Assembly: GCA_965247425.1 (NCBI GenBank)
Contig: OZ252023.1
Coordinates: 1,984,001 to 2,048,000 of the forward strand
Length of the DNA stretch: 64,000 nt
Reading direction: 5' to 3'
Source of the DNA: CAZOZZ01 sp965247425
GTDB lineage: Bacteria; Acidobacteriota; Terriglobia; 20CM-2-55-15
Under the pieces are notes generated by a model. The model was not told where the DNA came from and did no database searches. It was given only the letters and a program-made list of their open reading frames with translations. A program made the translations under genes and the position numbers. Below are positions 24,963 to 33,545 of the stretch, one piece after another (within the stretch, counting starts at the first letter, position 1; every line of letters starts with the position of its first letter).

Positions 24963-25812
24963 GGCCATCATTTACCTGGCCGACGAGCCGATCCGCCCGG
25001 AGCAAATACGTAGAACTCTACGTCGGGGCATTTCGCTGAAAACACTTAAGCAGGAGATTGAAGCGCTCCGTGAGAAGTTCAGTCGGCCCGAACACGGGAT
25101 CGAGCTTCGTGAGATCGCCGGCGGCTATCGATTTTCGACAAAACCGGAACATCACGATGCGTTGAAGAAGTTTGCAAGGAGTCTGGTGCCGGCGACACGA
25201 TTGTCCCTGGCGGGACTGGAAACGCTGGCCGTCATTGCCTACCGTCAGCCGATCACGGTGCCGGAAATACTGGAAATTCGGGGGGTTCAGGCGAGCGGGG
25301 TCATCAAAACGCTTCTTGATCGAGGTTTGGTGACCGTGGCCGGCCGCAAGGAAGTGATCGGACGTCCGATCCTGTACAAGACAACCCGCGCCTTTCTCAT
25401 CTATTTTGGCCTGAACAGTCTCGATGAGCTCCCGAGTGTCGAGGAGTTTGAAGAATTGATCAAGACAGAGCACTCCGCCCAGGCCGTACTTCCTCTTGAG
25501 GCCCCCATCGAAGAAGAGGACGACAAGGTCGAGGAGGACGACAAGGTCGAGGAGGTCGACAAGGTCGAGGAGGTCGACAAGGTCGAGGAGGTCGACCAGG
25601 TCGAAGAGGTCGACCAGGTCGAAGAGGTCGACCAGGTCGAAGAGGTCGACCAGGTCGAAGAGGTCGACCAGGTCGAAGAGGTCGACCAGGTCGAAGAGGT
25701 CGACCAGGTCGAAGAGGTCGACCAGGTCGAAGAGGTCGACCAGGTCGAAGAGGTCGACCAGGTCGAAGAGGTCGACCAGGTCGAAGAGGACGAAGAGGCT
25801 ATTGGCGATTAG
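24931..25812 (+). CDS. scpB: Segregation and condensation protein ScpB with acidic tandem-repeat tail
   Basis: Residues 1 to about 185 form the usual pair of winged helices (ALLEAIIYLADEPIRPEQI; LAGLETLAVIAYRQPITVPEI; GRPILYKTT) that dimerise and bind ScpA. From residue 197 the protein turns into 15 repeats of a hexapeptide, first DDKVEE and VDKVEE, then VDQVEE eleven times, ending DEEAIGD. At 293 residues it is about 100 longer than typical ScpB, all due to this tail. The repeat is highly acidic and periodic, so an extended or helical surface is possible. It is encoded by near-identical 18-bp units. Confidence 0.95.
   Translation: MTDPNLSALLEAIIYLADEPIRPEQIRRTLRRGISLKTLKQEIEALREKFSRPEHGIELREIAGGYRFSTKPEHHDALKKFARSLVPATRLSLAGLETLAVIAYRQPITVPEILEIRGVQASGVIKTLLDRGLVTVAGRKEVIGRPILYKTTRAFLIYFGLNSLDELPSVEEFEELIKTEHSAQAVLPLEAPIEEEDDKVEEDDKVEEVDKVEEVDKVEEVDQVEEVDQVEEVDQVEEVDQVEEVDQVEEVDQVEEVDQVEEVDQVEEVDQVEEVDQVEEVDQVEEDEEAIGD
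25519..25788 (+). repeat. 18-bp tandem repeat (15 units) inside scpB
   Basis: The block consists of 15 units of 18 bp in frame. Units 1-4 (25519-25590) differ by a few bases (GACGACAAGGTCGAGGAG or GTCGACAAGGTCGAGGAG); units 5-15 (25591-25788) are identical copies of GTCGACCAGGTCGAAGAG. The gradient from variant to identical units suggests recent slippage or unequal recombination at the 3' side. Confidence 0.97.
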
Positions 25813-25889
25813 GTGTCCGCCGGCTTCTGGCTCCGAGTTCGTCCGATCGCCCGATCCTGTCTAACCAGGGAACAGCCAGACAACACGCT

Positions 25890-26675
25890 ATGGAAGAACG
25901 TTTGCAGAAAATTCTTGCCCATGCGGGTATCGCGTCCCGCCGCAAGGCAGAGGAAATGATCCAGCAGGGACGCGTGGCGCTGAACGGCAAGATCGTACAG
26001 GACATGGGCGTCCGTGCCGACGCAGCCCAGGACGTGATATCCGTTGACGGGCGCAAGATTCCGGCGCCGAGGCTGCCGGTCTACATCCTGCTCAACAAGC
26101 CCCGGAACGTCGTGTCGACCCTGAGCGACCCGGAGAAGCGGCGAACCGTCCTGGATCTGTTGGGTGGACGTGTTCGAGAGCGGGTGTACCCGGTCGGGCG
26201 CCTCGATTTTGCGTCCGAGGGCCTGCTGATCCTCACCAATGACGGTGAGTTCACGCGCTTCATGACGCGCGGGGGCAGGGTTCCGAAAGTTTATCGGGTC
26301 AAGGTATCCCCTCCACCTGCAGAAAAGGATCTGGATCGACTTCGGAGAGGCATTCGGATGGAAGGGGTCCGGTCTGCACCCTGCGACATCCAACCGTTCA
26401 AGTCCGGCCCGAATCCCTGGTATGAGGTCACGTTGCATCAGGGACGGAACCGGCAGATTCGGCGGATGTTCAGTGCTATCGGACATCACGTATTGAAACT
26501 GCAGCGTGTGAGAATCGGTTTCCTCGACGCGCCGAAGCTCGGGACCGGGGAGTGGCGTCTACTGACGCCGGTCGAGGTGCGGAAGTTCTACGGCAGGTAC
26601 GGGGACAAACAAGTGAGCGAATCTAAACTCGAGCGAGCACGTCGCCCCCAGCGGACGGATCGGAGAGCTACATGA
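25890..26675 (+). CDS. rluB: RsuA/RluB family 23S/16S rRNA pseudouridine synthase
   Basis: The 261-residue protein has an N-terminal S4 RNA-binding domain (ERLQKILAHAGIASRRKAEEMI) and the catalytic motif YPVGRLDFASEGLLILTNDGEF, with the Asp after the L of GRLD. The C-terminal VTLHQGRNRQIRRMFSAIGH is conserved. RluB modifies U2605 of 23S rRNA; RsuA or RluE/F specificity cannot be excluded by sequence alone, but scpA-scpB-rluB adjacency favours RluB. The stop overlaps the hisC start. Confidence 0.93.
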   Translation: MEERLQKILAHAGIASRRKAEEMIQQGRVALNGKIVQDMGVRADAAQDVISVDGRKIPAPRLPVYILLNKPRNVVSTLSDPEKRRTVLDLLGGRVRERVYPVGRLDFASEGLLILTNDGEFTRFMTRGGRVPKVYRVKVSPPPAEKDLDRLRRGIRMEGVRSAPCDIQPFKSGPNPWYEVTLHQGRNRQIRRMFSAIGHHVLKLQRVRIGFLDAPKLGTGEWRLLTPVEVRKFYGRYGDKQVSESKLERARRPQRTDRRAT

Positions 26676-27760
26676 ACTTCGTGGACGTCATCCCGGAACA
26701 CATTCGGAAGATTCAACCGTACCAGCCGGGAAAACCGGTTGAGGAAGTCGAGCGGGAACTGGGAATCTCGGCGATCAAGCTCGCATCGAATGAGAACCCC
26801 CTGGGGCCATCCCCCAAGGCGGTCGAGGCCGTCCGGTCGTTTCTCGAAGATTCGGGCCGCTACCCCGAAGACACGGGGTACTACCTTCGTCGCGAGCTGG
26901 CCGGGCGCTATCAGGTCGAGATGGACAATGTCATCGTGGGCGCGGGTTCCAGTGACATCCTTGCAATGGCCTTTCATTCGCTTCTGGACAGTGAAGCCGA
27001 GGTGTTGACATCTGAAGGTTCGTTTGTTCTCTACTACCTGTTCTGTCAGTCGGTTGGCGCGAAAATGGTCACGGTGCCTCTCAACAACTACACGTTCGAC
27101 CTTTCCGCCATGGCGGGTGCAATCGGCCCGCGCACCCGGCTGATTCTTCTGGCGAATCCAAACAATCCGACCGGTACGATGATCGGCAAGGACGACGTTC
27201 GTCGATTCATGGATCAGGCTCCTGAAGACGCCCTCGTCGTTTTCGACGAGGCTTACTTCGAATATGTGCGGGATGAGAGTTACCCGGACTCGTTCGAGTA
27301 TCTGACGGAAGGTCGCCCGGTTCTGATCTTGAGGACGTTCTCGAAGGCCTATGGTCTGGCCGGATTCCGAATCGGCTACGGGATCGGGAGGCGTGATGTC
27401 ATCGAGACGCTCAACAGGGTTCGCCCCCCATTCAACGTGCCGAGCGTCGCGCAGGTCGCTGCGCGAGCCGCATTCGACGATGTCGATCACGTCGGCCGGA
27501 GCGTGGAGAGCAACCGCCGGGAGCTGGATTTTCTCTGTCGGGAGTTCACGGCCCGATCCCTTCGATTCGTTCCTTCGGTCGCAAACTTCGTTCTTGTCGA
27601 CCTCGAGATGCCGGCCGCCGAAGCCTTCGACATGCTTCTTGGGCTGGGCGTCATTGTTCGACCGATGCAGGGCGCCGGATTTCCGACGATGGTCCGCGTG
27701 TCGGTCGGAACGCACGAAGAGAACGTGAAGTTTTTGACCGTACTCGACCAGATTCGATGA
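26672..27760 (+). CDS. hisC: Histidinol-phosphate aminotransferase
   Basis: This is a 362-residue fold-type I PLP enzyme. The PLP lysine is K225 in LRTFSKAYGLAGFRIGYG; LANPNNPTGTMI and VVFDEAYFEYV supply the PLP aspartate and tyrosine. SNENPLGPSPKA is the HisC N-terminal signature. It converts imidazole-acetol phosphate to histidinol phosphate. Some homologues act on aromatic amino acids; no other his genes are nearby, so the precise substrate is inferred. Confidence 0.9.
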   Translation: MNFVDVIPEHIRKIQPYQPGKPVEEVERELGISAIKLASNENPLGPSPKAVEAVRSFLEDSGRYPEDTGYYLRRELAGRYQVEMDNVIVGAGSSDILAMAFHSLLDSEAEVLTSEGSFVLYYLFCQSVGAKMVTVPLNNYTFDLSAMAGAIGPRTRLILLANPNNPTGTMIGKDDVRRFMDQAPEDALVVFDEAYFEYVRDESYPDSFEYLTEGRPVLILRTFSKAYGLAGFRIGYGIGRRDVIETLNRVRPPFNVPSVAQVAARAAFDDVDHVGRSVESNRRELDFLCREFTARSLRFVPSVANFVLVDLEMPAAEAFDMLLGLGVIVRPMQGAGFPTMVRVSVGTHEENVKFLTVLDQIR

Positions 27761-28143
27761 CGATATCCGAAATTCTCGAAAACTACCGGACCATCGCCGT
27801 CGTGGGGTTGTCCTCGCAACGGTTCCGACCCAGTCATTCCGTGACGGCGTACATGCAGAGCCACGGATACCGGATCATTCCGGTCAACCCTCACGAGACC
27901 GAGGTGCTGGGGGAGCGCGCGTATGCCCGGCTGCAGGATGTCCCCGGGCCGGTCGAAATCGTCGATGTGTTTCGCCGCTCCGAACACGTGGCAGGAGTCG
28001 TCGAAGAGGCGATCGAGGTTGGAGCAAAGGTGCTGTGGCTTCAGGAAGGCGTCGTGGACGAAGAAGCGGCGGCGCGTGCGCGCGGAGCGGGCATGGAGGT
28101 TGTCATGGATCTTTGTATTCTAAAGGAACACATGAAGAGATAG
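27757..28143 (+). CDS. CoA-binding domain protein (YccU-like)
   Basis: The 128-residue protein is a single Rossmann-type CoA_binding_2 domain: TIAVVGLSSQRFRPSH..VTAYMQSHGYRIIPVNP, EVLGERAYARLQDVP and VDVFRRSEHV are characteristic. The C-terminus MDLCILKEHMK agrees with the YccU group. The role of these proteins is not established. The start overlaps the hisC stop by four bases, ending the trpS-to-hisC run. Confidence 0.88.
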   Translation: MTISEILENYRTIAVVGLSSQRFRPSHSVTAYMQSHGYRIIPVNPHETEVLGERAYARLQDVPGPVEIVDVFRRSEHVAGVVEEAIEVGAKVLWLQEGVVDEEAAARARGAGMEVVMDLCILKEHMKR

Positions 28144-28159
28144 CGGTACACTGCTGACA

Positions 28160-29467
28160 TCATTCAGGCTGTTGTTTCTTCTTCCGTCTCTCGACCTCAT
28201 CCAGCCGTCTCTTGACTTCTATCTCCGTTCCTGCATTTTTAGGCCGATAATACCGGTGACCGGCGACGCTTGCGGGGAGGCACTCCATGCGGGCAACTTG
28301 CTCCTTGTTGTCATGCGCGTACTGGTAGCCTTCCCCGTAGTGCAATTTCTTCATCAGCCGGGTCGGAGCGTTGCGAAGATGGAGAGGGACGGGTTCGGCC
28401 CGACCGTGGCGAGCGTCCTCGAGGGCGGCCGAATACGCCGTGTAGACGGCATTCGATTTCGGTGATGCGGCCAGATAGATCACGCACTCCGCAAGCGCAA
28501 GTTGACCTTCGGGCATTCCCAGAAAAGCGACGGCCTCCTTTACGTCCAGGGCAATACCGAGGGCCGCCGGATCTGCCAGGCCGATGTCTTCGGAGGCGAA
28601 ACGAACCAGCCGCCGGGCGACGTACATCGGATCTTCGCCGGCGTCCAGCATTCGCGCGAGCCAGTACAGGGCTGCATCTGCGTCGGAGTTCCGGATCGAC
28701 TTGTGGAGCGCGGAGATGATGTTGTAGTGCTCTTCTCCGGCCTTGTCGTAGATAAGTACCTTCTTCTGTGCAACTTCCTGAAGGGTCTCCTTTGTGATCA
28801 TCGCGTCGGCCTCGACCGACTCGGATGCGAGTTCCAGGATGTTGTACGCCGTCCGCGCGTCCCCGTTGGCCAGTTCGACGATGGTTCGGGCAGCGTCGGG
28901 GGCCATTCGATAATCGAATCGCTCCGACGCCCTTCCGATCAGGGACAGGATCTCGTCGTCGTTGAGGGGGTTGAGAACGAAGACGCGAACACGCGACAGG
29001 AGAGCCGCTATGACTTCGAAGGACGGGTTTTCCGTCGTCGCTCCGATCAGGGTGATGCTGCCTTTCTCCACGTAGGGCAGGAAGGCATCCTGTTGCGCCT
29101 TGTTGAAGCGATGAATCTCGTCAACGAAAAGGATGGTACGGCGGCCATGATGGCGTGACCGCTCCGCTAAGGCCATGATGTCCTTGATTTGCCGGATTCC
29201 AGACATCACCGCGCTGAAGGTCAGAAACTCGGCCTTCGTCATGTGGGCGATGATCTGGGCCAGCGTCGTCTTGCCGACGCCAGGTGGGCCCCACAGGATC
29301 ATGGAGGGGATCTTGTCGTGCTCAATGGCCAGGCGCAGCGCCCGACCCGGTCCCAACAGGTGTTCCTGCCCGATGAAGTTCCCGAGGATTTCCGGGCGCA
29401 TGCGCTCGGCGAGTGGACTGTCTTCCGGATCGCGATCAGGTTTTGGCTCTTCGAAAAGGGAATCCAT
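28160..29467 (-). CDS. rarA: Replication-associated recombination protein RarA (MgsA)
   Basis: The 435-residue AAA+ ATPase acts at stalled replication forks. The Walker A is WGPPGVGKTTLA, Walker B is TILFVDEIHRFNKAQQDAFLP, and sensor-1 follows in LIGATTENPSFEV. The C-terminal region has the RarA/WRNIP1 tetramerisation and lid signatures: ALHKSIRNSDADAALYWLARML and PKSNAVYTAY. It is convergent with the CoA-binding gene, 16 bases apart. Its start codon is five bases after the SpoU-type methyltransferase stop. Confidence 0.95.
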   Translation of the reverse strand: MDSLFEEPKPDRDPEDSPLAERMRPEILGNFIGQEHLLGPGRALRLAIEHDKIPSMILWGPPGVGKTTLAQIIAHMTKAEFLTFSAVMSGIRQIKDIMALAERSRHHGRRTILFVDEIHRFNKAQQDAFLPYVEKGSITLIGATTENPSFEVIAALLSRVRVFVLNPLNDDEILSLIGRASERFDYRMAPDAARTIVELANGDARTAYNILELASESVEADAMITKETLQEVAQKKVLIYDKAGEEHYNIISALHKSIRNSDADAALYWLARMLDAGEDPMYVARRLVRFASEDIGLADPAALGIALDVKEAVAFLGMPEGQLALAECVIYLAASPKSNAVYTAYSAALEDARHGRAEPVPLHLRNAPTRLMKKLHYGEGYQYAHDNKEQVARMECLPASVAGHRYYRPKNAGTEIEVKRRLDEVERRKKKQQPE

Positions 29468-29471
29468 TGTG

Positions 29472-30245
29472 TCAACTTCTCCGTTGTTTCCAGGCCTCGT
29501 AGAGGATTATTCCTGCCGCGACTCCTGCATTCAGGGACTCCACACGCGGATCGTTGGAGATTCGGACGACCGTGTCGCAGAGTTCGCGATGGGGCGAACC
29601 CAGCCCGGCTCCTTCGTTGCCGAAGAGGACGGCCGAGGGCCGGCGCCAGTCGTGATCCTCCATGGCGATCCGGGCGTCACCCGCTGTTCCGACGATGTCG
29701 ATGTTTTTGGATCGCAGCCGATCGGAAAGTATGGTCAGGTTCATACCCCAACAGTGGGGGAGACGGAGGATGCTTCCGGCGCTGGCACGGACCAGCTTGT
29801 CGTTGTACACATGGACCGTACCTTCGGCTCCGATACAGCCCGTCGCATCGAAAGCGTCGGCCACGCGGAAGATGGTGCCGGCATTTCCGGGGTCCTGCAC
29901 CCCGCTGAGAACAACGAGGAGCGGACACTCCACAGAGAGCATCTCGTCGATGTCCGAAGGCGAGAGGCGGACCAGGGCAATCATGCCTTGAGAAGTTTCC
30001 GTGGCTTTCAGGGACCGAAACACCGGTCGATCGACCACGTAGGTCGTCCCGGCAGGTTCGGGTGGAGGATCGGTGCCACTCTCGAGGAACAGTTCCGCGA
30101 CCTCGATGCCTGCGCGCCGGGCTTCGGTGATGAGGTTCGGACCCTCGATCGGAAGCAATCCGTCCGGCGTCCGCCCCCCTTGCCGGAAGGCCTGGCGGAT
30201 CTCGAGCAGGCGTCGGTTGTTCTTGCCGATAGGCTGTGGTCCCAT
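29472..30245 (-). CDS. SpoU/TrmH-family RNA 2'-O-methyltransferase
   Basis: I choose the ATG at 30245 because an extended -10 hexamer lies just upstream; a longer frame begins at 30293. The 257 residues contain an N-terminal substrate-binding part (LLPIEGPNLITEARRAG) and the knotted SpoU domain: VVLSGVQDPGNAGTIFRVADAFDATG (motif 1), AVLFGNEGAGL (motif 2) and VRISNDPRVESLNAGVAAGIILYE (motif 3). Such enzymes methylate a ribose 2'-OH of rRNA or tRNA, as RlmB does at G2251 of 23S rRNA. Target unknown here. Confidence 0.9.
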   Translation of the reverse strand: MGPQPIGKNNRRLLEIRQAFRQGGRTPDGLLPIEGPNLITEARRAGIEVAELFLESGTDPPPEPAGTTYVVDRPVFRSLKATETSQGMIALVRLSPSDIDEMLSVECPLLVVLSGVQDPGNAGTIFRVADAFDATGCIGAEGTVHVYNDKLVRASAGSILRLPHCWGMNLTILSDRLRSKNIDIVGTAGDARIAMEDHDWRRPSAVLFGNEGAGLGSPHRELCDTVVRISNDPRVESLNAGVAAGIILYEAWKQRRS

Positions 30246-30254
30246 GTCAGCGCT

Positions 30255-30263
30255 ATTATGGCA
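30255..30263 (-). promoter_or_regulatory. Extended -10 promoter of the SpoU-type methyltransferase gene
   Basis: On the minus strand TGC-CATAAT reads from 30263 to 30255. Nine bases separate it from the ATG at 30245, so the transcript would have almost no leader. No convincing -35 hexamer is visible. Confidence 0.4.
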
Positions 30264-30330
30264 GTAGTGGGAAACTTGATCCTCAGGAAACATTTGAGGC
30301 GCTGATGCGACATTCCTGCTTTAAAAATGC

Positions 30331-30975
30331 ATGCGAGTTGTAAACGCTGACGATTTCGACGATGAGAAAGCTCGGGATGTGGTGCGAATTCTCGAGCGGG
30401 GTGGGGTTATCTGTTTTCCGACCGACACCTCGTATGGTTTGGGGGTCGATGCGGCCAACGAGTCGGCGGTGGAACGGCTGTTCGAGGTGAAGGGACGACC
30501 CGAGTCCAAGCCCATCCTGCTTCTGGTGAACTCGATCGAGATGGCGTCAGCCGTCTCGCGGCCCACTCCCGACTTCGAAGCGGTGGCCTCTCGTTTCTGG
30601 CCCGGTCCGATCACGCTGGTCGTTCATGCCGGTCGGACCCTTTCGGGCCGCGTTACCGCGGGCACGGGAACCGTCGGTCTGCGTTGGCCCCGGATGCCCC
30701 TGGCGCTCGACCTTGTCGAGCTGCTGGGTAGACCGCTGACCGCAACGAGCGCCAACCGGAGCAATCGGCCGGTTGTCGGTTCGGTGTCCGAGGCCGTCGA
30801 GCAACTTGGCGAAGGCGTCGATGTCTATGTCGATGCCGGGCCTCTTCGAGGGAGCCCGGTGTCAACGGTGCTGGACTTGACGGAAAACCCTCCGGTCCTC
30901 CTGCGCGAAGGGCGGGTATCCCGCGCGGAACTGACCGAGTTCTTTGGAAAAGTGATTGGCAGGTCTTCGGAATGA
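30331..30975 (+). CDS. tsaC: L-threonylcarbamoyladenylate synthase (Sua5/YrdC/YwlC)
   Basis: The 214-residue protein is a single YrdC domain. It forms threonylcarbamoyl-AMP from threonine, bicarbonate and ATP for the t6A37 modification of ANN-decoding tRNAs. GGVICFPTDTSYGLGVDA and KGRPESKPILLLV (KxR/SxN-type nucleotide site), FWPGPITLVV, and ATSANRSNRPVV are conserved. It lacks the extra Sua5 C-terminal domain. tsaB, in the same pathway, is at 39437-40090. Confidence 0.93.
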   Translation: MRVVNADDFDDEKARDVVRILERGGVICFPTDTSYGLGVDAANESAVERLFEVKGRPESKPILLLVNSIEMASAVSRPTPDFEAVASRFWPGPITLVVHAGRTLSGRVTAGTGTVGLRWPRMPLALDLVELLGRPLTATSANRSNRPVVGSVSEAVEQLGEGVDVYVDAGPLRGSPVSTVLDLTENPPVLLREGRVSRAELTEFFGKVIGRSSE

Positions 30976-31003
30976 GACCTTAGGACAACGCCACGACGAC
31001 ACG

Positions 31004-31611
31004 ATGAAACGACGACTCATTAAGCTGACGGCGGTTCTACTGCTGGGAATTGTCCTCGCCACCGGCGTCTACGTTGCGTCATTTACTCCCGGATTCGGAC
31101 TGGCGCCGTAACCGATGAGGCCAGGCAGGCAGATGCGATCATCGTTCTCGGCGCCGCTCAGTACAACGGCAAGCCGTCACCGGTTCTCCAGGCCCGCCTC
31201 GACCATGCCTACGACCTGTTCGAGCTCGGCTACGCCAACGTCATCATCACGACCGGCGGCTTTGGGCCCGATCCAAATTTCTCCGAAGCCCATGTAGGCG
31301 CCCGCTACCTGTCGGAGCGGGGCATCGATCCCTCACAGATCATTACCGAACAGGGAAGTGGAACCACCTATGACACCGTCCAGGCATCGGCCCGGCTGAT
31401 GCACTCGAACGGATGGAAAAAGGCCCTCGTCGTCAGCGACGGCTTCCACCTGTACCGGGTCAAACAGATCTTCGCCGACAGCCGCGTCGACGCGTTGACC
31501 TCGCCGGCACCGGGGAGCCCCATCGAAGTCGCGCCTTCCAGCCGGCTATGGTACAGCCTGCGGGAAGTCGTCCTGTTGTCGGCCTACCGCCTCGTGCGAC
31601 TTGTAGGTTAG
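31004..31611 (+). pseudogene. YdcF/SanA-like (DUF218) membrane protein, frameshifted
   Basis: ATG at 31004 opens a signal-anchor sequence (RLIKLTAVLLLGIVLATGVY) that stops at TAA 31109-31111. The rest of a DUF218 protein follows in another frame from about 31108: ADAIIVLGAAQYNGKPSPVLQARLDHAYDLF, ITTGGFGPDPNFSEA, TYDTVQASARLMH and VSDGFHLYRVKQIF, ending TAG 31609-31611. One missing base near GGCGCCGTAACC would restore a single frame of about 200 residues. The stop codon coincides with the target site copy of the adjacent IS1380-family element. Members of the family are poorly understood envelope proteins. Confidence 0.8.
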
Positions 31612-33349
31612 CCCGGATGGATCACCAATCGGAGAATCGATCGGTGTTCGGATACGAGAAGCGATTTGCGGCGAGACTTGGAGCTGAGAGTGAGCGAGCC
31701 GTGGACATTGGCGGATTTTGAGCCTGTGACACGGCGACATTTGGCGGGAGATCGGCATGAATGGGCGAGTGCAGGCAGGCCTCGCCGGGAGGCAGATGAG
31801 AGGCGCTGTTTTTCGGATCTGAAGGTTCGGTGTCGTCAGCAACGAAGCGGAATTGATTGCAGGTTTCTCACTATGAGAGCAAAGACGTCGGCATAGGGAT
31901 AGGCCTCCGACATCGAGATCCAGACGTTGCGGACCGTGAGGCGGATACGCGCACCGATCTTAAGAAGCTTCAGACGGATGGTTCCGCATTGGGCATGGGC
32001 CATCGCGGTATCTTTGAGACCGAGACGACGCAACGCCTGCATAAGCATGTAGGCGGCTGAGGACAGATACAGTCGGAGCTGATTGGCGCGCATGGTTCCC
32101 GCACTGGTGCGGTCGGCAAATAGATCCAGTTGCTGTTCTTTGATCCGGTTCTCCATGTCGCCGCGTGCGCAATAGAAATCTTCGTAGAGCGCTTGGGCTC
32201 CGAGTCGTTCCGGTGGCAGTGAGGTCACCACGAATCGGGGATTGGCGCCCTTGGCCAGGAACTCGGCTTTGCCAACAACGCGACGAGTGCGGCTCCAGCT
32301 CTTTCGAGTCCGGTACAGGAAATCCTTAAACACTCGTGCCGATTTCCCAGTGGTCTGAAACTCCGCTTCAGCCTGAATCATCTGGTCAGCGATCTCTCGC
32401 TTGAGGCGGTCGTTCTTGGCCAACCCCATCACATAATCGACCTGGTGGGTTTCACACCAGTCCAGTAATGCATCCCGGCAGAATCCGGAATCGGCCCGAA
32501 TGATGATCGACACGTCCGGCCAGCTCTGACGGATCTGGCCGACGATACGTTCCAATTCATCGACTGATCCTGCCGCCCCATCGATATTGGACGGGCGCAG
32601 CCGAGCGCACAACAGATGCTCTCCACAGAAGATGTACAAGGGCAGATAGCAGTAGTTGCGGTAGTAGCCGTGAAAGAACCGGCCTTCCTGTTGACCATGG
32701 ATCGGATCATCGGTCGCGTCCAGATCCAGAACGATCTCTTCGGGCGCCGTGTTGTCATGGGCTGCCACAAACGCATCGACCATCCAACGATCGATCTTGT
32801 CCCCATCCATAGCGATCTTCTTGTACCGCTCCTGGTCGCCGACTTCGGCGCCGGTCAACTCCAATCGGTTTAGCGTGCTCTTGCCCGCCAACGCCTTTCC
32901 CCAGTCGCCGGCCTGTCGTCGATTCGTTCCCAGCGGATCCGCTTTGTCCACCGCCAACGCAAGCATCGGGTCGGTCCGTAACTGATCGTGATCGTTCAGG
33001 TCTTCATATCCCAGGCACAGCCCGTAGACCCGCTGTCCCAACAGCTCCTTCACGGTGTGTTCGATCAACCGTTGGTCGCGATGATCGCTAAAACACCCCG
33101 CCAATCCATCGATCAAACCGGTCCGCTTTTCGACTTCACGCAGCAGCAGAACTCCAGCGTCAGACGTGATCTTGCCGCCGTCGAAACGCGCCTTCATTTT
33201 TCGTTGAAGAAGTCCGTGAAATTCGAACGTGGTTTGTTTACACTCTGTACTCATAAGGGCCGCCTCCGTTTGGTTTCTGAACCGTTCTCGACAAACGATT
33301 TATGCCAAACAGGGCGGCCTTTTCTGGTCCTTTCGGTGATTTATGCGGG
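31612..33349 (-). mobile_element. IS1380-family insertion sequence, copy A (1738 bp)
   Basis: The element is bounded by 15-bp imperfect inverted ends, CCCGGATGGATCACC at 31612 and CCCGCATAAATCACC (reverse strand) at 33349, and flanked by a 4-bp duplication TTAG (31608-31611 and 33350-33353). It encodes one transposase. An identical copy in the other orientation lies at 53693-55430. The insertion follows the stop codon of the ydcF-like gene exactly. About 220 bases of the element downstream of the transposase are non-coding. Confidence 0.95.
31836..33254 (-). CDS. IS1380-family transposase (copy A)
   Basis: The 472-residue DDE transposase starts MSTECKQTTFEFHG and carries the IS1380-type triad: Asp in VLDLDATDDPIHG, Asp in IIIRADSGFCRDALL and Glu in the YCARGDMENRIKEQQ signature. 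The reading frame is intact and its protein is identical to the copy at 53788-55206, which suggests recent transposition. The terminal inverted repeats and 4-bp duplications around both copies agree with the family. Confidence 0.95.
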   Translation of the reverse strand: MSTECKQTTFEFHGLLQRKMKARFDGGKITSDAGVLLLREVEKRTGLIDGLAGCFSDHRDQRLIEHTVKELLGQRVYGLCLGYEDLNDHDQLRTDPMLALAVDKADPLGTNRRQAGDWGKALAGKSTLNRLELTGAEVGDQERYKKIAMDGDKIDRWMVDAFVAAHDNTAPEEIVLDLDATDDPIHGQQEGRFFHGYYRNYCYLPLYIFCGEHLLCARLRPSNIDGAAGSVDELERIVGQIRQSWPDVSIIIRADSGFCRDALLDWCETHQVDYVMGLAKNDRLKREIADQMIQAEAEFQTTGKSARVFKDFLYRTRKSWSRTRRVVGKAEFLAKGANPRFVVTSLPPERLGAQALYEDFYCARGDMENRIKEQQLDLFADRTSAGTMRANQLRLYLSSAAYMLMQALRRLGLKDTAMAHAQCGTIRLKLLKIGARIRLTVRNVWISMSEAYPYADVFALIVRNLQSIPLRC

Positions 33350-33372
33350 TTAGCTCTTGTCGTAGGGTGTGT

Positions 33373-33481
33373 TTAAATCTCCACTCTTCTCTTTTTTCCG
33401 CTGTTGCCAATCCGTTCTCACCCGCTCCTACTGTTAGGGGACTGAGCTTGCTTTTGTTTGGGGTTGCTTAAATCTCCACTC
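33373..33481. repeat. Direct repeat TTAAATCTCCACTC, two copies
   Basis: TTAAATCTCCACTC occurs at 33373-33386 and 33468-33481, 95 bases apart, each followed by a pyrimidine-rich tract (cttctcttttttcc and cctcttcttttcg). This is the space between IS1380 copy A and the solute-binding protein gene; no coding frame is evident. Confidence 0.6.
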
Positions 33482-33545
33482 CCTCTTCTTTTCGTCACAA
33501 GCTAACGACGCACCTGGCAAGAGCCTGGCGATGTCAACGAAAGGG

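Noticed and set aside
25519..25788. Possible CRISPR array from the 18-bp repeats
   Set aside because: Head-to-tail units without spacers, in frame inside scpB.
25496..25864. Arg/Ser-repeat protein in another frame of the scpB tail
   Set aside because: It is the +1 reading of the 18-bp tandem repeat; the ScpB frame is supported by the conserved domain upstream.
26588..27715. 375-residue open frame on the minus strand
   Set aside because: Antisense to hisC; composition is typical of a GC-driven shadow.
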